DNA of 64,000 bases from Catenuloplanes atrovinosus (GCF_031458235.1 NZ_JAVDYB010000001.1:5938001-6002000), one strand, 5' to 3'; shown: positions 8,989 through 16,675, numbered from the stretch's first letter. The notes: generated from the letters alone by a model not told the origin. Program-made: numbers and translations.

Positions 8989-9078
8989 ATGAACTACGAC
9001 GTGCCGGCCTGGCTGGGCTGGGTGATCGCCGGGGTAGGGCTGCTGGTCGTCACGGCGAGCGCGATATTGCTCGCGTGA
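8989..9078 (+). CDS. Small membrane protein (29 aa)
   Basis: A micro-ORF starting at ATG 8989 and ending at TGA 9078. The product MNYDVPAWLGWVIAGVGLLV followed by VTASAILLA is almost entirely one transmembrane helix. GAGGGG lies 6-11 bp upstream of the start. Nothing else fits this gap. It precedes the gene at 9107 by 28 bp on the same strand and could be co-transcribed. Function unknown; similar single-helix proteins are often missed by annotation. Confidence 0.5.
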   Translation: MNYDVPAWLGWVIAGVGLLVVTASAILLA

Positions 9079-9106
9079 CCTTGCGGCCGTAGGTCATCAT
9101 CGTCGG

Positions 9107-9841
9107 GTGACCACGCTCAGCCAGATCATCGCGATCACTAAGGGAGTCAAGGCGCAGAGCCTTCGGGACTTCACCGACGCGCACCGGAACACGCAGAAGG
9201 CGCCGCTACTGTCGGGCATCTCCCGGAAGTACCGGCCCAAGGACGAGGAGGGCGAGCAGCTGCCGCCCGAGTCGACGCGTGTGCAACTGTCCGTGGAGGA
9301 CGTGCTGGCCGAGACCGCGACGACGCTCACCCGGCTGTTCGATCTGGTGCTGACGCAGGACACGGCGAACACGGTGGCCAAGGCGGACGTGGTGGTCGAC
9401 GGGCGCGCGCTGCTGCGCGACGTGCCGGTCACGTACCTGCTGTTCCTGGAGAAGCAGCTCGCCGACCTGCACACGTTCGTGGACAAGCTGCCCGTGCTGG
9501 ACCCGGCGGAGAGCTGGACGTTCAGCCCGGAGATCGGTGCGTACGCGTCCGACCCGGTGGAGACCGTGCGCAGCCGCAAGGTGATGCGCAACCACGTCAA
9601 GGCGGAGGCGACGAAGGAGCACCCGGCCCAGGTCGAGGTGTACACGGAGGACCAGCCGGTCGGATACTGGACCACCGTGAAGCTCTCCGGCGCGCTGCCC
9701 GCGACCCGGGTCAAGGAGCTGCGCGAGCGCGTGCAGCGGCTGCAGCAGGCCGTGAAGTTCGCGCGCGAGCAGGCGAACACCTACGAGGTGACCGACGCCA
9801 AGGCCGGGGAGGTCGTTTTCGGCTACCTCTTTGCACGATAG
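9107..9841 (+). CDS. Conserved actinobacterial/phage protein of unknown function (DUF7873-like)
   Basis: 244 aa from GTG 9107. A soluble, charged protein starting MTTLSQIIAITKGVKAQSLR. It carries conserved-looking blocks (LSGISRKYRPKDEEGEQLPP; VVVDGRALLRDVPVTYLLFL; NHVKAEATKEHPAQVEVY), a C-terminal coiled-coil-like helix (LRERVQRLQQAVKFAREQAN) and the end VFGYLFAR. I recognise this as a family seen in actinobacteria and actinophages; the DUF number is from memory. Downstream on the same strand, within 100-350 bp, are two tRNA-like RNA elements. The pairing suggests an RNA-binding or RNA-processing role, which is inference. No Ro60/TROVE, RtcB or PNPase gene is in the window. Confidence 0.75.
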   Translation: MTTLSQIIAITKGVKAQSLRDFTDAHRNTQKAPLLSGISRKYRPKDEEGEQLPPESTRVQLSVEDVLAETATTLTRLFDLVLTQDTANTVAKADVVVDGRALLRDVPVTYLLFLEKQLADLHTFVDKLPVLDPAESWTFSPEIGAYASDPVETVRSRKVMRNHVKAEATKEHPAQVEVYTEDQPVGYWTTVKLSGALPATRVKELRERVQRLQQAVKFAREQANTYEVTDAKAGEVVFGYLFAR

Positions 9842-9925
9842 GTGCACATAGGACTCCCCGCTGTGGAGCGGCGGGGTGGGGTGCCGCGACAGGCACTCGA
9901 ACACGCTGAGACTGAACGATTCAGG

Positions 9926-10033
9926 CTGAAGCGCTCCGACGGTGACAGTGAAGGTTCGACCCCTTCCCCCGCGACCACGCGCCGCGGGGTAGCCCAACCG
10001 GTAGAGGCAGCCCTCGGGCAACGTCAAGGTCAG
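9926..10033 (+). ncRNA. Permuted tRNA-like element 1 (Y-RNA-like)
   Basis: Order is T-arm, CCA, acceptor, D-arm, the reverse of a tRNA gene. T-stem 9950-9954/9962-9966 encloses a canonical TTCGACC loop. 9967-9973 (CCCCGCG) is followed by ACCA (9974-9977) and, five bases later, by the perfect complement CGCGGGG (9983-9989), giving a 7-bp acceptor helix closed by a 9-nt loop. T8-A9 equivalents (9990-9991) and a D-arm with GG in the loop (9992-10008) follow. Outside, 9938-9944 pairs with 10019-10025 (six of seven) and 9926-9929 with 10030-10033, in place of the anticodon arm. Outer boundaries are uncertain. Confidence 0.65.
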
Positions 10034-10079
10034 ACTCTCGCTCCAGGCTCAGCATTCGCCACCGATCGCCGGATCGAAC

Positions 10080-10186
10080 GGTCGCGGAATGACGCCACGT
10101 GATACCGGTTCGAGTCCGGTTCGCGCCTCCATCACGGCGCGGTAGCTCAATGGCAGAGCGCGATGGCCTGAGACTCATCCGCGGTC
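10080..10186 (+). ncRNA. Permuted tRNA-like element 2 (Y-RNA-like)
   Basis: Same architecture as element 1 and better preserved. T-stem 10104-10108/10116-10120 with loop TTCGAGT; acceptor strand 10121-10127, then TCCA (10128-10131), linker TCAC, then its complement GGCGCGG (10136-10142), 7 bp with one G-T. TA and a fully canonical D-arm follow (4-bp stem 10145-10148/10156-10159, loop AATGGCA). The outer stem, in place of the anticodon arm, pairs 10094-10099 with 10161-10167 (one bulge). After an internal loop it continues 10080-10092 with 10175-10186 (eleven or twelve pairs, one bulge). This is the layout of a bacterial Y RNA with a tRNA-mimic head. Confidence 0.7.
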
Positions 10187-10225
10187 TTAAACGCCGCCGG
10201 CGTGCGCAATTGGGTGGTCACCGTG

Positions 10226-10255
10226 GGAGCCCCGGGTAGGGTAACCCGGGGCTCC
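10226..10255. terminator. Bidirectional terminator hairpin
   Basis: Perfect 12-bp stem (10226-10237 with 10244-10255) and a 6-nt loop AGGGTA. It lies between the tRNA-like elements (plus strand) and the convergent cutinase gene, 14 bp beyond the latter's stop, and can serve both. Confidence 0.8.
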
Positions 10256-10268
10256 GCCATGTCCGGGG

Positions 10269-10931
10269 TTATCCGACCCGGTCGCCGGTGAAGGCGATGG
10301 CGTCGTCGCGGAAGCCGGCGTAGTCGATGTGGGCGGCGAGACTCGTGCCGGACTGGCAGAAGCGATCATTGCGGTTGCAGTAGGACTGGATGCGGTCGGC
10401 GAAGCCGTCCAGCGCACCGGCGCCGCGCGGGAAGACGCCCTGGCGGGTGCCGTCCGTGACGTTGAAATCCTCGCCGCGGGTGAACGTCGGGTCGCCGAAG
10501 AGCAGCACGGACGCGACGTTGCCGGCGAGGTCGTCGTCGAGGCGGGCCAGCGTGTCGCCGACCACGTCGGCACCCTGCGAGTAGCCCATCAGCACCAGGC
10601 GGGTGTCCGGGCACTCCTCCGCCGTGGCGGCGATGTCCTCCCGCAACTGCGTGACGCCGGCGCGGACGCTGGCGGCGTAGTTGAAGTTGGCCGGGTAGTC
10701 GAGCGCGGTGGTGCGTACCGTCTGGGGCAGTTCCCGGGTCATCTGCTGCGCCAGCGGCGTCAGCACCACGCCCAGGCCGGGTCGCTCGGTGGTCCCCCGG
10801 GCACCGATGATCTCGACGTCCGCGCAGTCGTTCGCCGGGGCCTGGGCGGCGAACGCGTACGGTGCGGCCACCACGCCACCGCCGACGATCAGCGCGCCCG
10901 CGAGCGTCACGGCCAGCTTCTTGCCCTTCAT
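10269..10931 (-). CDS. Secreted cutinase-family serine esterase
   Basis: 220 aa from ATG 10931, chosen because GGGAGA lies just upstream and a signal peptide begins there (MKGKKLAVTLAGALIVGGG, cleavage after AFA near 29). Cutinase signature GYSQG places the nucleophile at Ser118; Asp189 and His201 complete the likely triad. Cys36-Cys107 and Cys185-Cys192 are in the positions of the family's two disulfides. It hydrolyses carboxylic esters (cutin-like polyesters, triacylglycerols) outside the cell. Monocistronic, divergent from the DedA gene. Confidence 0.92.
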   Translation of the reverse strand: MKGKKLAVTLAGALIVGGGVVAAPYAFAAQAPANDCADVEIIGARGTTERPGLGVVLTPLAQQMTRELPQTVRTTALDYPANFNYAASVRAGVTQLREDIAATAEECPDTRLVLMGYSQGADVVGDTLARLDDDLAGNVASVLLFGDPTFTRGEDFNVTDGTRQGVFPRGAGALDGFADRIQSYCNRNDRFCQSGTSLAAHIDYAGFRDDAIAFTGDRVG

Positions 10932-11102
10932 CCTGATCTCCCATCCACCGGTGGTTATGTGAGCGCCGGTGCACAAACTTCCACGGACACGGATGGTCAT
11001 CGGGTTCAGCGGGTCCCCCGTTCGATACTGCGGTTTTCCGCAGGTGGACCGGGCGGTCCGCCCCATTCCGGGCACGGCGCTCCATTCCTACGGTTGATCA
11101 CC

Positions 11103-11759
11103 ATGGCTATAACCAACGAACCGCCGATGGACGGGATCGCCGGCTGGGCGGTCTCGATCATGGAGGCGCTCGGCGCACCCGGCGCCGGCCTCCTCATCGC
11201 GCTGGAGAACCTCTTTCCGCCGCTGCCCAGCGAGGTGATCCTGCCGCTCGCCGGGTTCGCCGCGTCGCGCGGTGACCTCAGCCTGGCCGCGGCGCTGTTC
11301 TGGACCACGGCCGGCTCCGTGGTCGGCGCCGTGGTGCTCTACTGGATCGGCGCCGCGATCGGGCGGGACCGGCTGCGGGCGATCGCCGACCGGCTGCCGC
11401 TGATCAAGCTTTCGGACATCGACCGGACCGAGGCGTGGTTCACCCGGCACGGCGGCAAGGCGGTGTTCCTCGGGCGCATGATCCCGATCTTCCGCAGCCT
11501 GATCTCCGTGCCGGCCGGCGTGCAGCGGATGCCGTTCGGCCTGTTCCTGCTCTACACCACGCTGGGCAGCGCGATCTGGAACACCGTGTTCGTGGTCGCC
11601 GGGTACGTGCTCGGCGAGAACTGGCACGTGGTCGAGGAGACCGTCGGCGTCTACTCCAAGGGCGTGCTGGCGGTCTGCGCGGTGATCGCGGTGGTGTTCG
11701 TGCTCTACCGGATCCGGAAGCACTACGCCACGCGCAACCTCACTCCCCCAGGTATCTGA
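11103..11759 (+). CDS. DedA-family (VTT domain) membrane protein
   Basis: 218 aa. DedA/SNARE-associated features are present: ENLFPPLPSEVILPLAG near the N terminus, the glycine-rich G-x-V-x-G region, then FTRHGGKAVFLGRMIPIFRS with the conserved Arg/Gly loop, and 4-5 hydrophobic helices. Family members are integral membrane proteins, several of them lipid flippases for undecaprenyl phosphate or phosphatidylethanolamine, supporting envelope homeostasis. No strong ribosome-binding site precedes ATG 11103; a TTG nine bases upstream is an alternative start. Its last 20 bp overlap the 3' end of the convergent response-regulator gene. Confidence 0.9.
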   Translation: MAITNEPPMDGIAGWAVSIMEALGAPGAGLLIALENLFPPLPSEVILPLAGFAASRGDLSLAAALFWTTAGSVVGAVVLYWIGAAIGRDRLRAIADRLPLIKLSDIDRTEAWFTRHGGKAVFLGRMIPIFRSLISVPAGVQRMPFGLFLLYTTLGSAIWNTVFVVAGYVLGENWHVVEETVGVYSKGVLAVCAVIAVVFVLYRIRKHYATRNLTPPGI

Positions 11760-12384
11760 GCACGGCCAGGACGCGGCGGCTGTAGCCGTCCGCGCCCGCC
11801 AGGCCGAGCTTGTCGAAGATCGACCGGACGTGCTTCTCCACCGCGCTCTGCGACACGTGCAGGCGCGCCGCGATGGACGCGTTGTTGTGCCCCTGCGCCA
11901 TCGCGTCCAGCACGTCCCGTTCCCGCCCGGTCAGTTTGGTCAGTGGGTCCGTGTGCGTGGTCCGGCGCAGCAGCTGCCGGACCACCTCCGGGTCGAACGC
12001 GGTGCCGCCCGCGCCCACCCGGGCCAGTGCCTCCAGGAACTCCCCCACGTCCGCCACCCGGTCCTTGAGCAGGTAGCCGACCCGGGTGCCGTGGCCGGTC
12101 AGCAGGTCGACGGCGTAGCGCTGCTCGACGTACTGGGACAGCATCAGCACGCCGATGGACGGCCACCGCCGCCGGATCTCCACGGCCGCGCGCAGCCCCT
12201 CATCGGTGTGCGTGGGCGGCATGCGCACGTCCGCCACCACCAGGTCCGGCAGGTGCCGGGAGACGGACTCGACCAGCGCGGCACCGTCCCCGACCGCGTC
12301 CACCACGGTGTATCCCTCGTCCACCAGCAGCCGGCGCAGGCCGTCGCGGAGCAGCGCGGAGTCCTCCGCCACGATCACCCGCAC
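11740..12384 (-). CDS. NarL/FixJ-family response regulator
   Basis: 214 aa from GTG 12384. Receiver domain with acidic pair Glu7-Asp8, phospho-acceptor Asp52 (VVADVRMP) and Lys in LLKDR (~residue 104). C-terminal LuxR-type helix-turn-helix (LTGRERDVLDAMAQGHNNAS, then AVEKHVRSIFDKLGL). The start codon lies inside the end of the sensor kinase gene (10-nt overlap), so the pair is translationally coupled. The larger frame running upstream through the kinase gene is a shadow. Target genes unknown; ABC exporter genes are frequent targets in this class but none is adjacent. Confidence 0.95.
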   Translation of the reverse strand: MRVIVAEDSALLRDGLRRLLVDEGYTVVDAVGDGAALVESVSRHLPDLVVADVRMPPTHTDEGLRAAVEIRRRWPSIGVLMLSQYVEQRYAVDLLTGHGTRVGYLLKDRVADVGEFLEALARVGAGGTAFDPEVVRQLLRRTTHTDPLTKLTGRERDVLDAMAQGHNNASIAARLHVSQSAVEKHVRSIFDKLGLAGADGYSRRVLAVLRYLGE

Positions 12385-13553
12385 GGCAGCACCGCGCGTA
12401 CCTCGGTCGGCCCGCCCACCGGGCTGATCACGGTGAACCGGCCGTCCAGCGCCGCCACCCGCCGGGCCAGCCCGGTCAGGCCGGCACCGCCGAGGTCCGC
12501 GCCGCCCGCGCCGTCGTCCGTCACCCGGACCGTCATCGTCTTCCTCTCCCTCGTCACCACGATCTCCACCCGGGACGCGGACGCGTGCTTGACCGCGTTC
12601 GTCACCGCCTCGGAGATCACGAAGTAGGCCGCGGTCACCACCGGCGCGGGCGGGACGCCCGGCACGTCGTACCGCACGGTCACCGGGATCGGCGCCCGCT
12701 CCGCCACGCCGGCCAGCGCGTCCTTCAGGCCGAGCGTGTCCAGCGCGGCCGGGTAGACCCGCCAGGCCACCTCGCGCAGCTCGTCCAGGATCTCCCGCGA
12801 CTCGGTGTGCGCCTGGGCCAGCAGGTCCGCGGACTTGGCCTCGTCGCCGGCGGCGCCGCTGCGGCGGGCGCGGCCGAGCAGCATGCCGAGCGCGACCAGC
12901 CGCTGCTGTACGCCGTCGTGCAGGTCCCGCTCGATCCGGCGGCGCTCCGCGTCGACCGCGGCCACCACGTCCGCGCGCGTGGCGGCGAGCTGCTCGATCC
13001 GCAGGCGGAGCAGGTCGGCCGGGGTCGGGCCGAGGAAGCGGCGGGCGACGTTGCGCTCCAGCCGGACCACGCCGATCAGGCCCTGCACGCCCAGGAACAG
13101 CGCGAATCCACAGGCGACGGTCAGGTACGTGATGATCCACGGGCTGGGCGGGATGTTGTCCGGGTAGCGGCCGGTGAGCCAGTACCAGACGAAGACCGTG
13201 ACGGTGCCCGCACCCCAGACGAACAGCAGCAGGATGCCGCCGCCGAGCAGGCCCACCGGCCAGCGGACGCCGAGGTACGCGAGCGCGCGCTCCGGTCCGT
13301 ACCCCCGGTAGGTCTTGGCCTCGGTGTCGCCGAACAGGCGGTAGAGGCGGCCCCGCTCGAACTCGGCCAGCCACAGCACGGTGCGGGTGAGCCGGTGCAT
13401 GGACGCCTCGCGCGCGGACGGCCAGGCCAGCGCCGGGGCCAGCACCACGCCGCCCGCGGCCAGCCCCGCCAGGGTGGCGACCGCGGTGAGCGCGCCGACC
13501 GCCAGGCCCCAGACCAGGCGCGCGCTTCCGGCGATCGCGCTCCAGATCCGCAC
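12375..13553 (-). CDS. NarL-type sensor histidine kinase (HisKA_3)
   Basis: 392 aa. Two N-terminal membrane segments (~12-45) and two more (~100-127, ~140-165) precede the dimerisation and phosphotransfer motif ERDLHDGVQQRLVALG with His212, then an HATPase_c domain (ISEAVTNAVKHA N-box; DDGAGGADLGGAGLTGLARR G-box). It lacks a large extracellular sensor loop, as in actinobacterial kinases that sense envelope or membrane signals. A putative-sensor-like membrane domain fills the N-terminal half. It is followed by its cognate regulator with a 10-nt overlap. Confidence 0.94.
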   Translation of the reverse strand: MRIWSAIAGSARLVWGLAVGALTAVATLAGLAAGGVVLAPALAWPSAREASMHRLTRTVLWLAEFERGRLYRLFGDTEAKTYRGYGPERALAYLGVRWPVGLLGGGILLLFVWGAGTVTVFVWYWLTGRYPDNIPPSPWIITYLTVACGFALFLGVQGLIGVVRLERNVARRFLGPTPADLLRLRIEQLAATRADVVAAVDAERRRIERDLHDGVQQRLVALGMLLGRARRSGAAGDEAKSADLLAQAHTESREILDELREVAWRVYPAALDTLGLKDALAGVAERAPIPVTVRYDVPGVPPAPVVTAAYFVISEAVTNAVKHASASRVEIVVTRERKTMTVRVTDDGAGGADLGGAGLTGLARRVAALDGRFTVISPVGGPTEVRAVLPCG

Positions 13554-13562
13554 CGGTTCAGG

Positions 13563-14354
13563 CTACAGAGTGTGGTTTTCCGCAGTACGGATCAGCGTGC
13601 GGTCATGGGCCGCGACGCGCGACGCCAGCCCGCCGGCCAGCGTGGGCGGCGCCGCGAGCAGCACCGAGCCGACCATCCGCACGTCCGCGCCCGCCTCGGT
13701 GGCGATCGGCCAGCCGGCCGCGTGGTCCCAGCGCTTGGTGCGGTCCTCCAGGTAGACGTCGAGCCGGCCGGCCGCGACCCAGCACAGCGCCAGCGCGGTC
13801 GAGCCGACCATCCGGACGCCGCGCACGTCGGGCGCCAGCGCCGCGACCAGCGCGGCCTGGTGCGGGCGGTGATCCTGCTCGTACGCGAAGCCGGTGGCCA
13901 GCACCGCGTCGCCGAGCGCGGGATCGGGCCCGCGGCGCAGCGGCTCGCCGTTGCGGAACGCGCCCTGGCCCGCGACCGCGGTCCACACCTCGCCGTGCAC
14001 CGGGTCGTTGATCACGCCCAGCCACGGCCGCCACTCGCCGTCCACCCGGCGCTCGCAGCCCACGCTCACGCACCAGAACGGGATGCCGCTCAGGTAGTTG
14101 ACCGTGCCGTCCAGCGGGTCGACCACCCACCGGTACGCGGACCGGCCGTCGTGCGATGCGCCCTCCTCGCCGAGCACGGAGTCGTCCGGGCGGTGGCGGC
14201 GCAGGTAGTCGAGAGCGACCGCCTCCGCCGCCCGGTCCGCGTCGCTGACCAGGTCCGTCGAGGTGCTCTTGGCATCGACGCGGGCCGGGCCGCGGAACCG
14301 GCGCAGCAGCTCGTCACCGGCCAGCCGGGCGACCTCACGGGCGACCTCGATCAC
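13563..14354 (-). CDS. Inositol monophosphatase-family phosphatase
   Basis: 263 aa. Metal-binding signatures of the IMPase superfamily are intact: SDADRAAE, LGEEG (~residue 62), WVVDPLDGTVNY (~77-88) and RWDHAAGWPIA (~212). Members dephosphorylate inositol phosphates, histidinol phosphate (HisN) or fructose-1,6-bisphosphate. The substrate cannot be told from sequence, and no his gene lies nearby. Its ATG overlaps the stop of the upstream MarR gene by 4 nt (ATGA), so both form an operon. Confidence 0.9.
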   Translation of the reverse strand: MIEVAREVARLAGDELLRRFRGPARVDAKSTSTDLVSDADRAAEAVALDYLRRHRPDDSVLGEEGASHDGRSAYRWVVDPLDGTVNYLSGIPFWCVSVGCERRVDGEWRPWLGVINDPVHGEVWTAVAGQGAFRNGEPLRRGPDPALGDAVLATGFAYEQDHRPHQAALVAALAPDVRGVRMVGSTALALCWVAAGRLDVYLEDRTKRWDHAAGWPIATEAGADVRMVGSVLLAAPPTLAGGLASRVAAHDRTLIRTAENHTL

Positions 14355-14911
14355 CGCTTCTTCGGGTCCTTCTTCGCCGCGTCCGCGCTGGGCGTGTCGC
14401 CGAGCGCCAGCAGCACCTCGCGCAGCGCGTCCGCGGCGGCGCGGGCGGCCTCCGGGCTGACCCGGGCCAGCACCGCGTGCTGCGCCTCGGCCTGCGCGCG
14501 CACCGCCGCCTCGGCCGTCTCCATGCCCTGCGCGGTGAGCCGCACCCAGGTGGATCGCGCGTCGCGGTCGTCGGCCTCCTTGACCACCAGCCCGTCCTCG
14601 ACCAGGCGGCGCAGCAGGTTGCTGGTGCCGCCGGAAGAGAAGCGCAGCCGGTCGATCAGGTCCACCGGCCGCAACCGGTACGGCTCACCGGCGGCGCGGA
14701 GCACGGAGAGCACCTCGTGCTCCGCCTTGGTCAGGCCGAGCGCGGCCAGGCTCGCGTTCGTCGCCTCGTGGATCAGGATGCTGAGGCGCGAGGCGCGCTT
14801 GCACAGCTCCAGCTCCACGCCCGCGAACGTGGGCAGGTCCGCACGCCACGCCTCGACGAGCGCGTCGACGGCGTCCCGGCGTGTGGTGGCCTCGTTCACG
14901 AGGTCAAGCAT
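14351..14911 (-). CDS. MarR-family transcriptional regulator
   Basis: 186 aa from ATG 14911. Winged-helix core: LGLTKAEHEVLSVLRAAGEP, then RFSSGGTSNLLRRLVEDGLV (recognition helix) and the wing DDRDARSTWVRLT. A Lys/Ala-rich C-terminal tail (DAAKKDPKKR) is extra. Coupled by a 4-nt overlap to the IMPase gene. The promoter region contains two similar TTGAAA-GCTTT half-palindromes (14929-14964), probably its own operators, which also command the divergent amidohydrolase-like gene. Confidence 0.92.
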   Translation of the reverse strand: MLDLVNEATTRRDAVDALVEAWRADLPTFAGVELELCKRASRLSILIHEATNASLAALGLTKAEHEVLSVLRAAGEPYRLRPVDLIDRLRFSSGGTSNLLRRLVEDGLVVKEADDRDARSTWVRLTAQGMETAEAAVRAQAEAQHAVLARVSPEAARAAADALREVLLALGDTPSADAAKKDPKKR

Positions 14912-14928
14912 ACATTTCCTCTTGCATC

Positions 14929-14964
14929 TTGAAAGCTTTGTCGATAGCTTTTTGAAAAGCTTTC
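14929..14964. promoter_or_regulatory. Twin palindromic boxes, probable MarR operators
   Basis: TTGAAAGCTTTG at 14929-14940 and TTGAAAAGCTTTCC at 14951-14964, 22 bp apart (two helical turns), in the divergent promoter between the MarR gene (14911) and the gene at 15000. This AT-rich pair stands out in GC-rich DNA. Confidence 0.65.
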
Positions 14965-14999
14965 CTGGTTGAGCTTCACCTGTGAGGGAGGGACAGCAC

Positions 15000-15491
15000 A
15001 TGATCGTCCTCCGCAACGGCCACGTGATCACCATGGATCCGCAGCTCGGCGAGCTGCCCGCGACCGACGTGCTCATCTCCGGCGACCGGATCGAGGCCAT
15101 CGGCCCCGGGCTCCCGGCCGACGGCGCCACCGAGATCGACGTACGCGGCGAGGTGGTCCTGCCCGGCTTCCCGGCCGGACCCGACACGTTCCGCCGGCTG
15201 CGCGCCGCGCTGCGCGTCGAGCGCACCGGCGACGCCTGCACCCCCACCACGCCCGGCTCCCGCCCGGTCACCGACGCCGCCACCGACACCCTCCGCGCCG
15301 CCGGCACCGGCTCACTCAGCGTCGGCGGCCCCGCCGACATCGTCACCCTCGGCGGCCTCGAACACGTCACCGACGTCTCCCGCCTCGCCGGCGCCGTCAT
15401 CACCTCCCTCGGCCCCGACGACATCCGCACCGTCCTCATCGCCGGCCGCATAGTCCGCAGCGGCCCCGCCCCGGCGGCCTCCGCCGCCTGA
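15000..15491 (+). CDS. Miniature amidohydrolase-like protein lacking the catalytic barrel
   Basis: 163 aa from ATG 15000 with GAGGGAGGG upstream. Residues 1-57 (MIVLRNGHVITMDPQLGELP to VLPGF) match the first beta-sandwich half of metal-dependent amidohydrolases. Residues ~105-155 (GTGSLSVGGPADIVTLGG; RTVLIAGRIVRSGP) match the C-terminal beta-sandwich half. The TIM barrel with its HxH, Lys, His and Asp metal ligands, which should follow VLPGF, is absent and replaced by ~45 residues. So it is either an internally deleted pseudogene or a non-enzymatic derivative. Good start signals and a MarR-type divergent promoter suggest it is expressed. Confidence 0.7.
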   Translation: MIVLRNGHVITMDPQLGELPATDVLISGDRIEAIGPGLPADGATEIDVRGEVVLPGFPAGPDTFRRLRAALRVERTGDACTPTTPGSRPVTDAATDTLRAAGTGSLSVGGPADIVTLGGLEHVTDVSRLAGAVITSLGPDDIRTVLIAGRIVRSGPAPAASAA

Positions 15492-15989
15492 CCCGGGGCG
15501 GCGACCCGGCGGCGGGGGTGCTGGGCTGATCGATCAATCAAGAGAGCGGCAGGGAGGTCAACCTCCGTGGTGGACCTGCCTCGCTGAGCCGATCGACCGC
15601 CCAAGGGGCGTCGCGCCGAATCGGCCTTTATCGCGGGGCTATCGGGCCCTGCGCGCCCGATACTTCGGGTTGAGTTGTGATCTCGCCGTCGCGATCCCGG
15701 CTTCGTTCGCGAGTTGGGCACCGGATGTTCGCGGCCTCGGCACCATGTTGCCGGCACCCCGCGGCCGCAATGTTCGTGAGAATCGGTACCACTCGCGAAT
15801 CTTGACCACCCGCTGTCGCCAACGGCCGCTCGCGATCCCGCTCACGCTGCGTACAAGTGATCAGGAAGCCACTCGGGACGCGAGTGCGCGGATCTGCCGA
15901 AATCAGTGCACACGTTCGTGGTCTCCTCGTCCTTTAAGATCTCCCGACGTGGCGCCGTGTTCGTAGCGGCTGAAGTTGATGGAGTCAGC
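15492..15989. other. Intergenic region, lower GC, no confident gene
   Basis: About 500 bp with more A/T than its surroundings. Short ORFs exist on both strands but none has a ribosome-binding site or recognisable family. It marks the left edge of the accessory island that ends near 19.56 kb. Confidence 0.4.
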
Positions 15990-16571
15990 GTGTCAGCACT
16001 GCAGGACCTCCTTGAGTTGGTTCCTCCGCCTCCGGCGCACGGTCACGTCGAGGTCGACTGGAATCTCGTAGAGGTCGAGATGGGCCTACGCCTAACCTCC
16101 GACTACAAGAGCCTCGTCGACATCTACGGTGCCGGACAGTTCGACCGGTTCCTCACCGTCTATCAACCTGTGACGCCGTTCCTGAACACCGAACTCGCGT
16201 ACCGGGCCAGACGCCAGAACGAGATTCTGGCCCAACTGCGAGACGGCGGCCGGGAGCACATCCCGTTCACCGAAGGCACACTTCTGCCGGTCGCCGGGAC
16301 TGACAACGGTGACACGATTTACTGGGTTCTCGAGCCCTCAGCTGATCCAGACGCGTGGACCATCACAGCCGACGAAGCACGCAACAGGGTCTGGCCGCGC
16401 TTCCCCGGCGGTATCACTGACTTCCTCCACGCAGTTCTGTCTCGCCGGACCCGGTTTCCGATCTTCCCGAAGGACTTCCCGAGCCGGAATCCCCGCTTCA
16501 AGCCGAGAGGCGAACCTGACCCGAAATGGGTCGCCCGGCTCCGAACGCAGGGCCTATACCGCGATCTCTAG
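15990..16571 (+). CDS. SMI1/KNR4 (SUKH)-like protein, possible immunity protein
   Basis: 193 aa from GTG 15990, preceded by GGAG; an earlier in-frame start gives unlikely sequence. SUKH-type features: WNLVEVEMGLRLTSDYKSLV (helical start with the family's L..DYK..), YGAG, LLPVAGTDNGDTIYWVLEP, and the final ITDFLHAVLS. SUKH proteins are commonly immunity proteins for polymorphic toxins or contact-dependent nucleases. No toxin gene is adjacent, so it may be an orphan immunity gene. Its codon use and GC are lower than the neighbours', consistent with transfer. Confidence 0.7.
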   Translation: MSALQDLLELVPPPPAHGHVEVDWNLVEVEMGLRLTSDYKSLVDIYGAGQFDRFLTVYQPVTPFLNTELAYRARRQNEILAQLRDGGREHIPFTEGTLLPVAGTDNGDTIYWVLEPSADPDAWTITADEARNRVWPRFPGGITDFLHAVLSRRTRFPIFPKDFPSRNPRFKPRGEPDPKWVARLRTQGLYRDL

Positions 16572-16596
16572 TTTCAAGAACAGACGCCCGGATCTG

Positions 16597-16675
16597 CCGC
16601 TGTCCGAGCGCACGCCAGCCTGGCGAGGTGTCACACGGTGTAGCCGTGGTCGGAGCGGCGCCGCCATCCGGATCT
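16597..16675 (+). repeat. IS110 end repeat, copy A
   Basis: About 90 percent identical by eye to 18076-18156, from CCGCTGTCCGAGCGCACGCC to CATCCGGATCT; two bases are missing relative to that copy. Similarity stops sharply after GGATCT in both copies. Confidence 0.85.

Noticed and set aside
9856-9977. A conventional, non-permuted tRNA with 5' acceptor at 9870-9876 and 3' end at 9967-9977
   Set aside because: Only six of seven acceptor pairs, no T8-A9, and no GG in the would-be D-loop. The permuted pairing with 9983-9989 is perfect and recurs in element 2.
9921-10178. 85-codon minus-strand ORF over the tRNA-like elements
   Set aside because: Its sequence (for example GANRTRTG, RGKGSNL) is the typical false translation of tRNA T-arms; the RNA structure explains the region.
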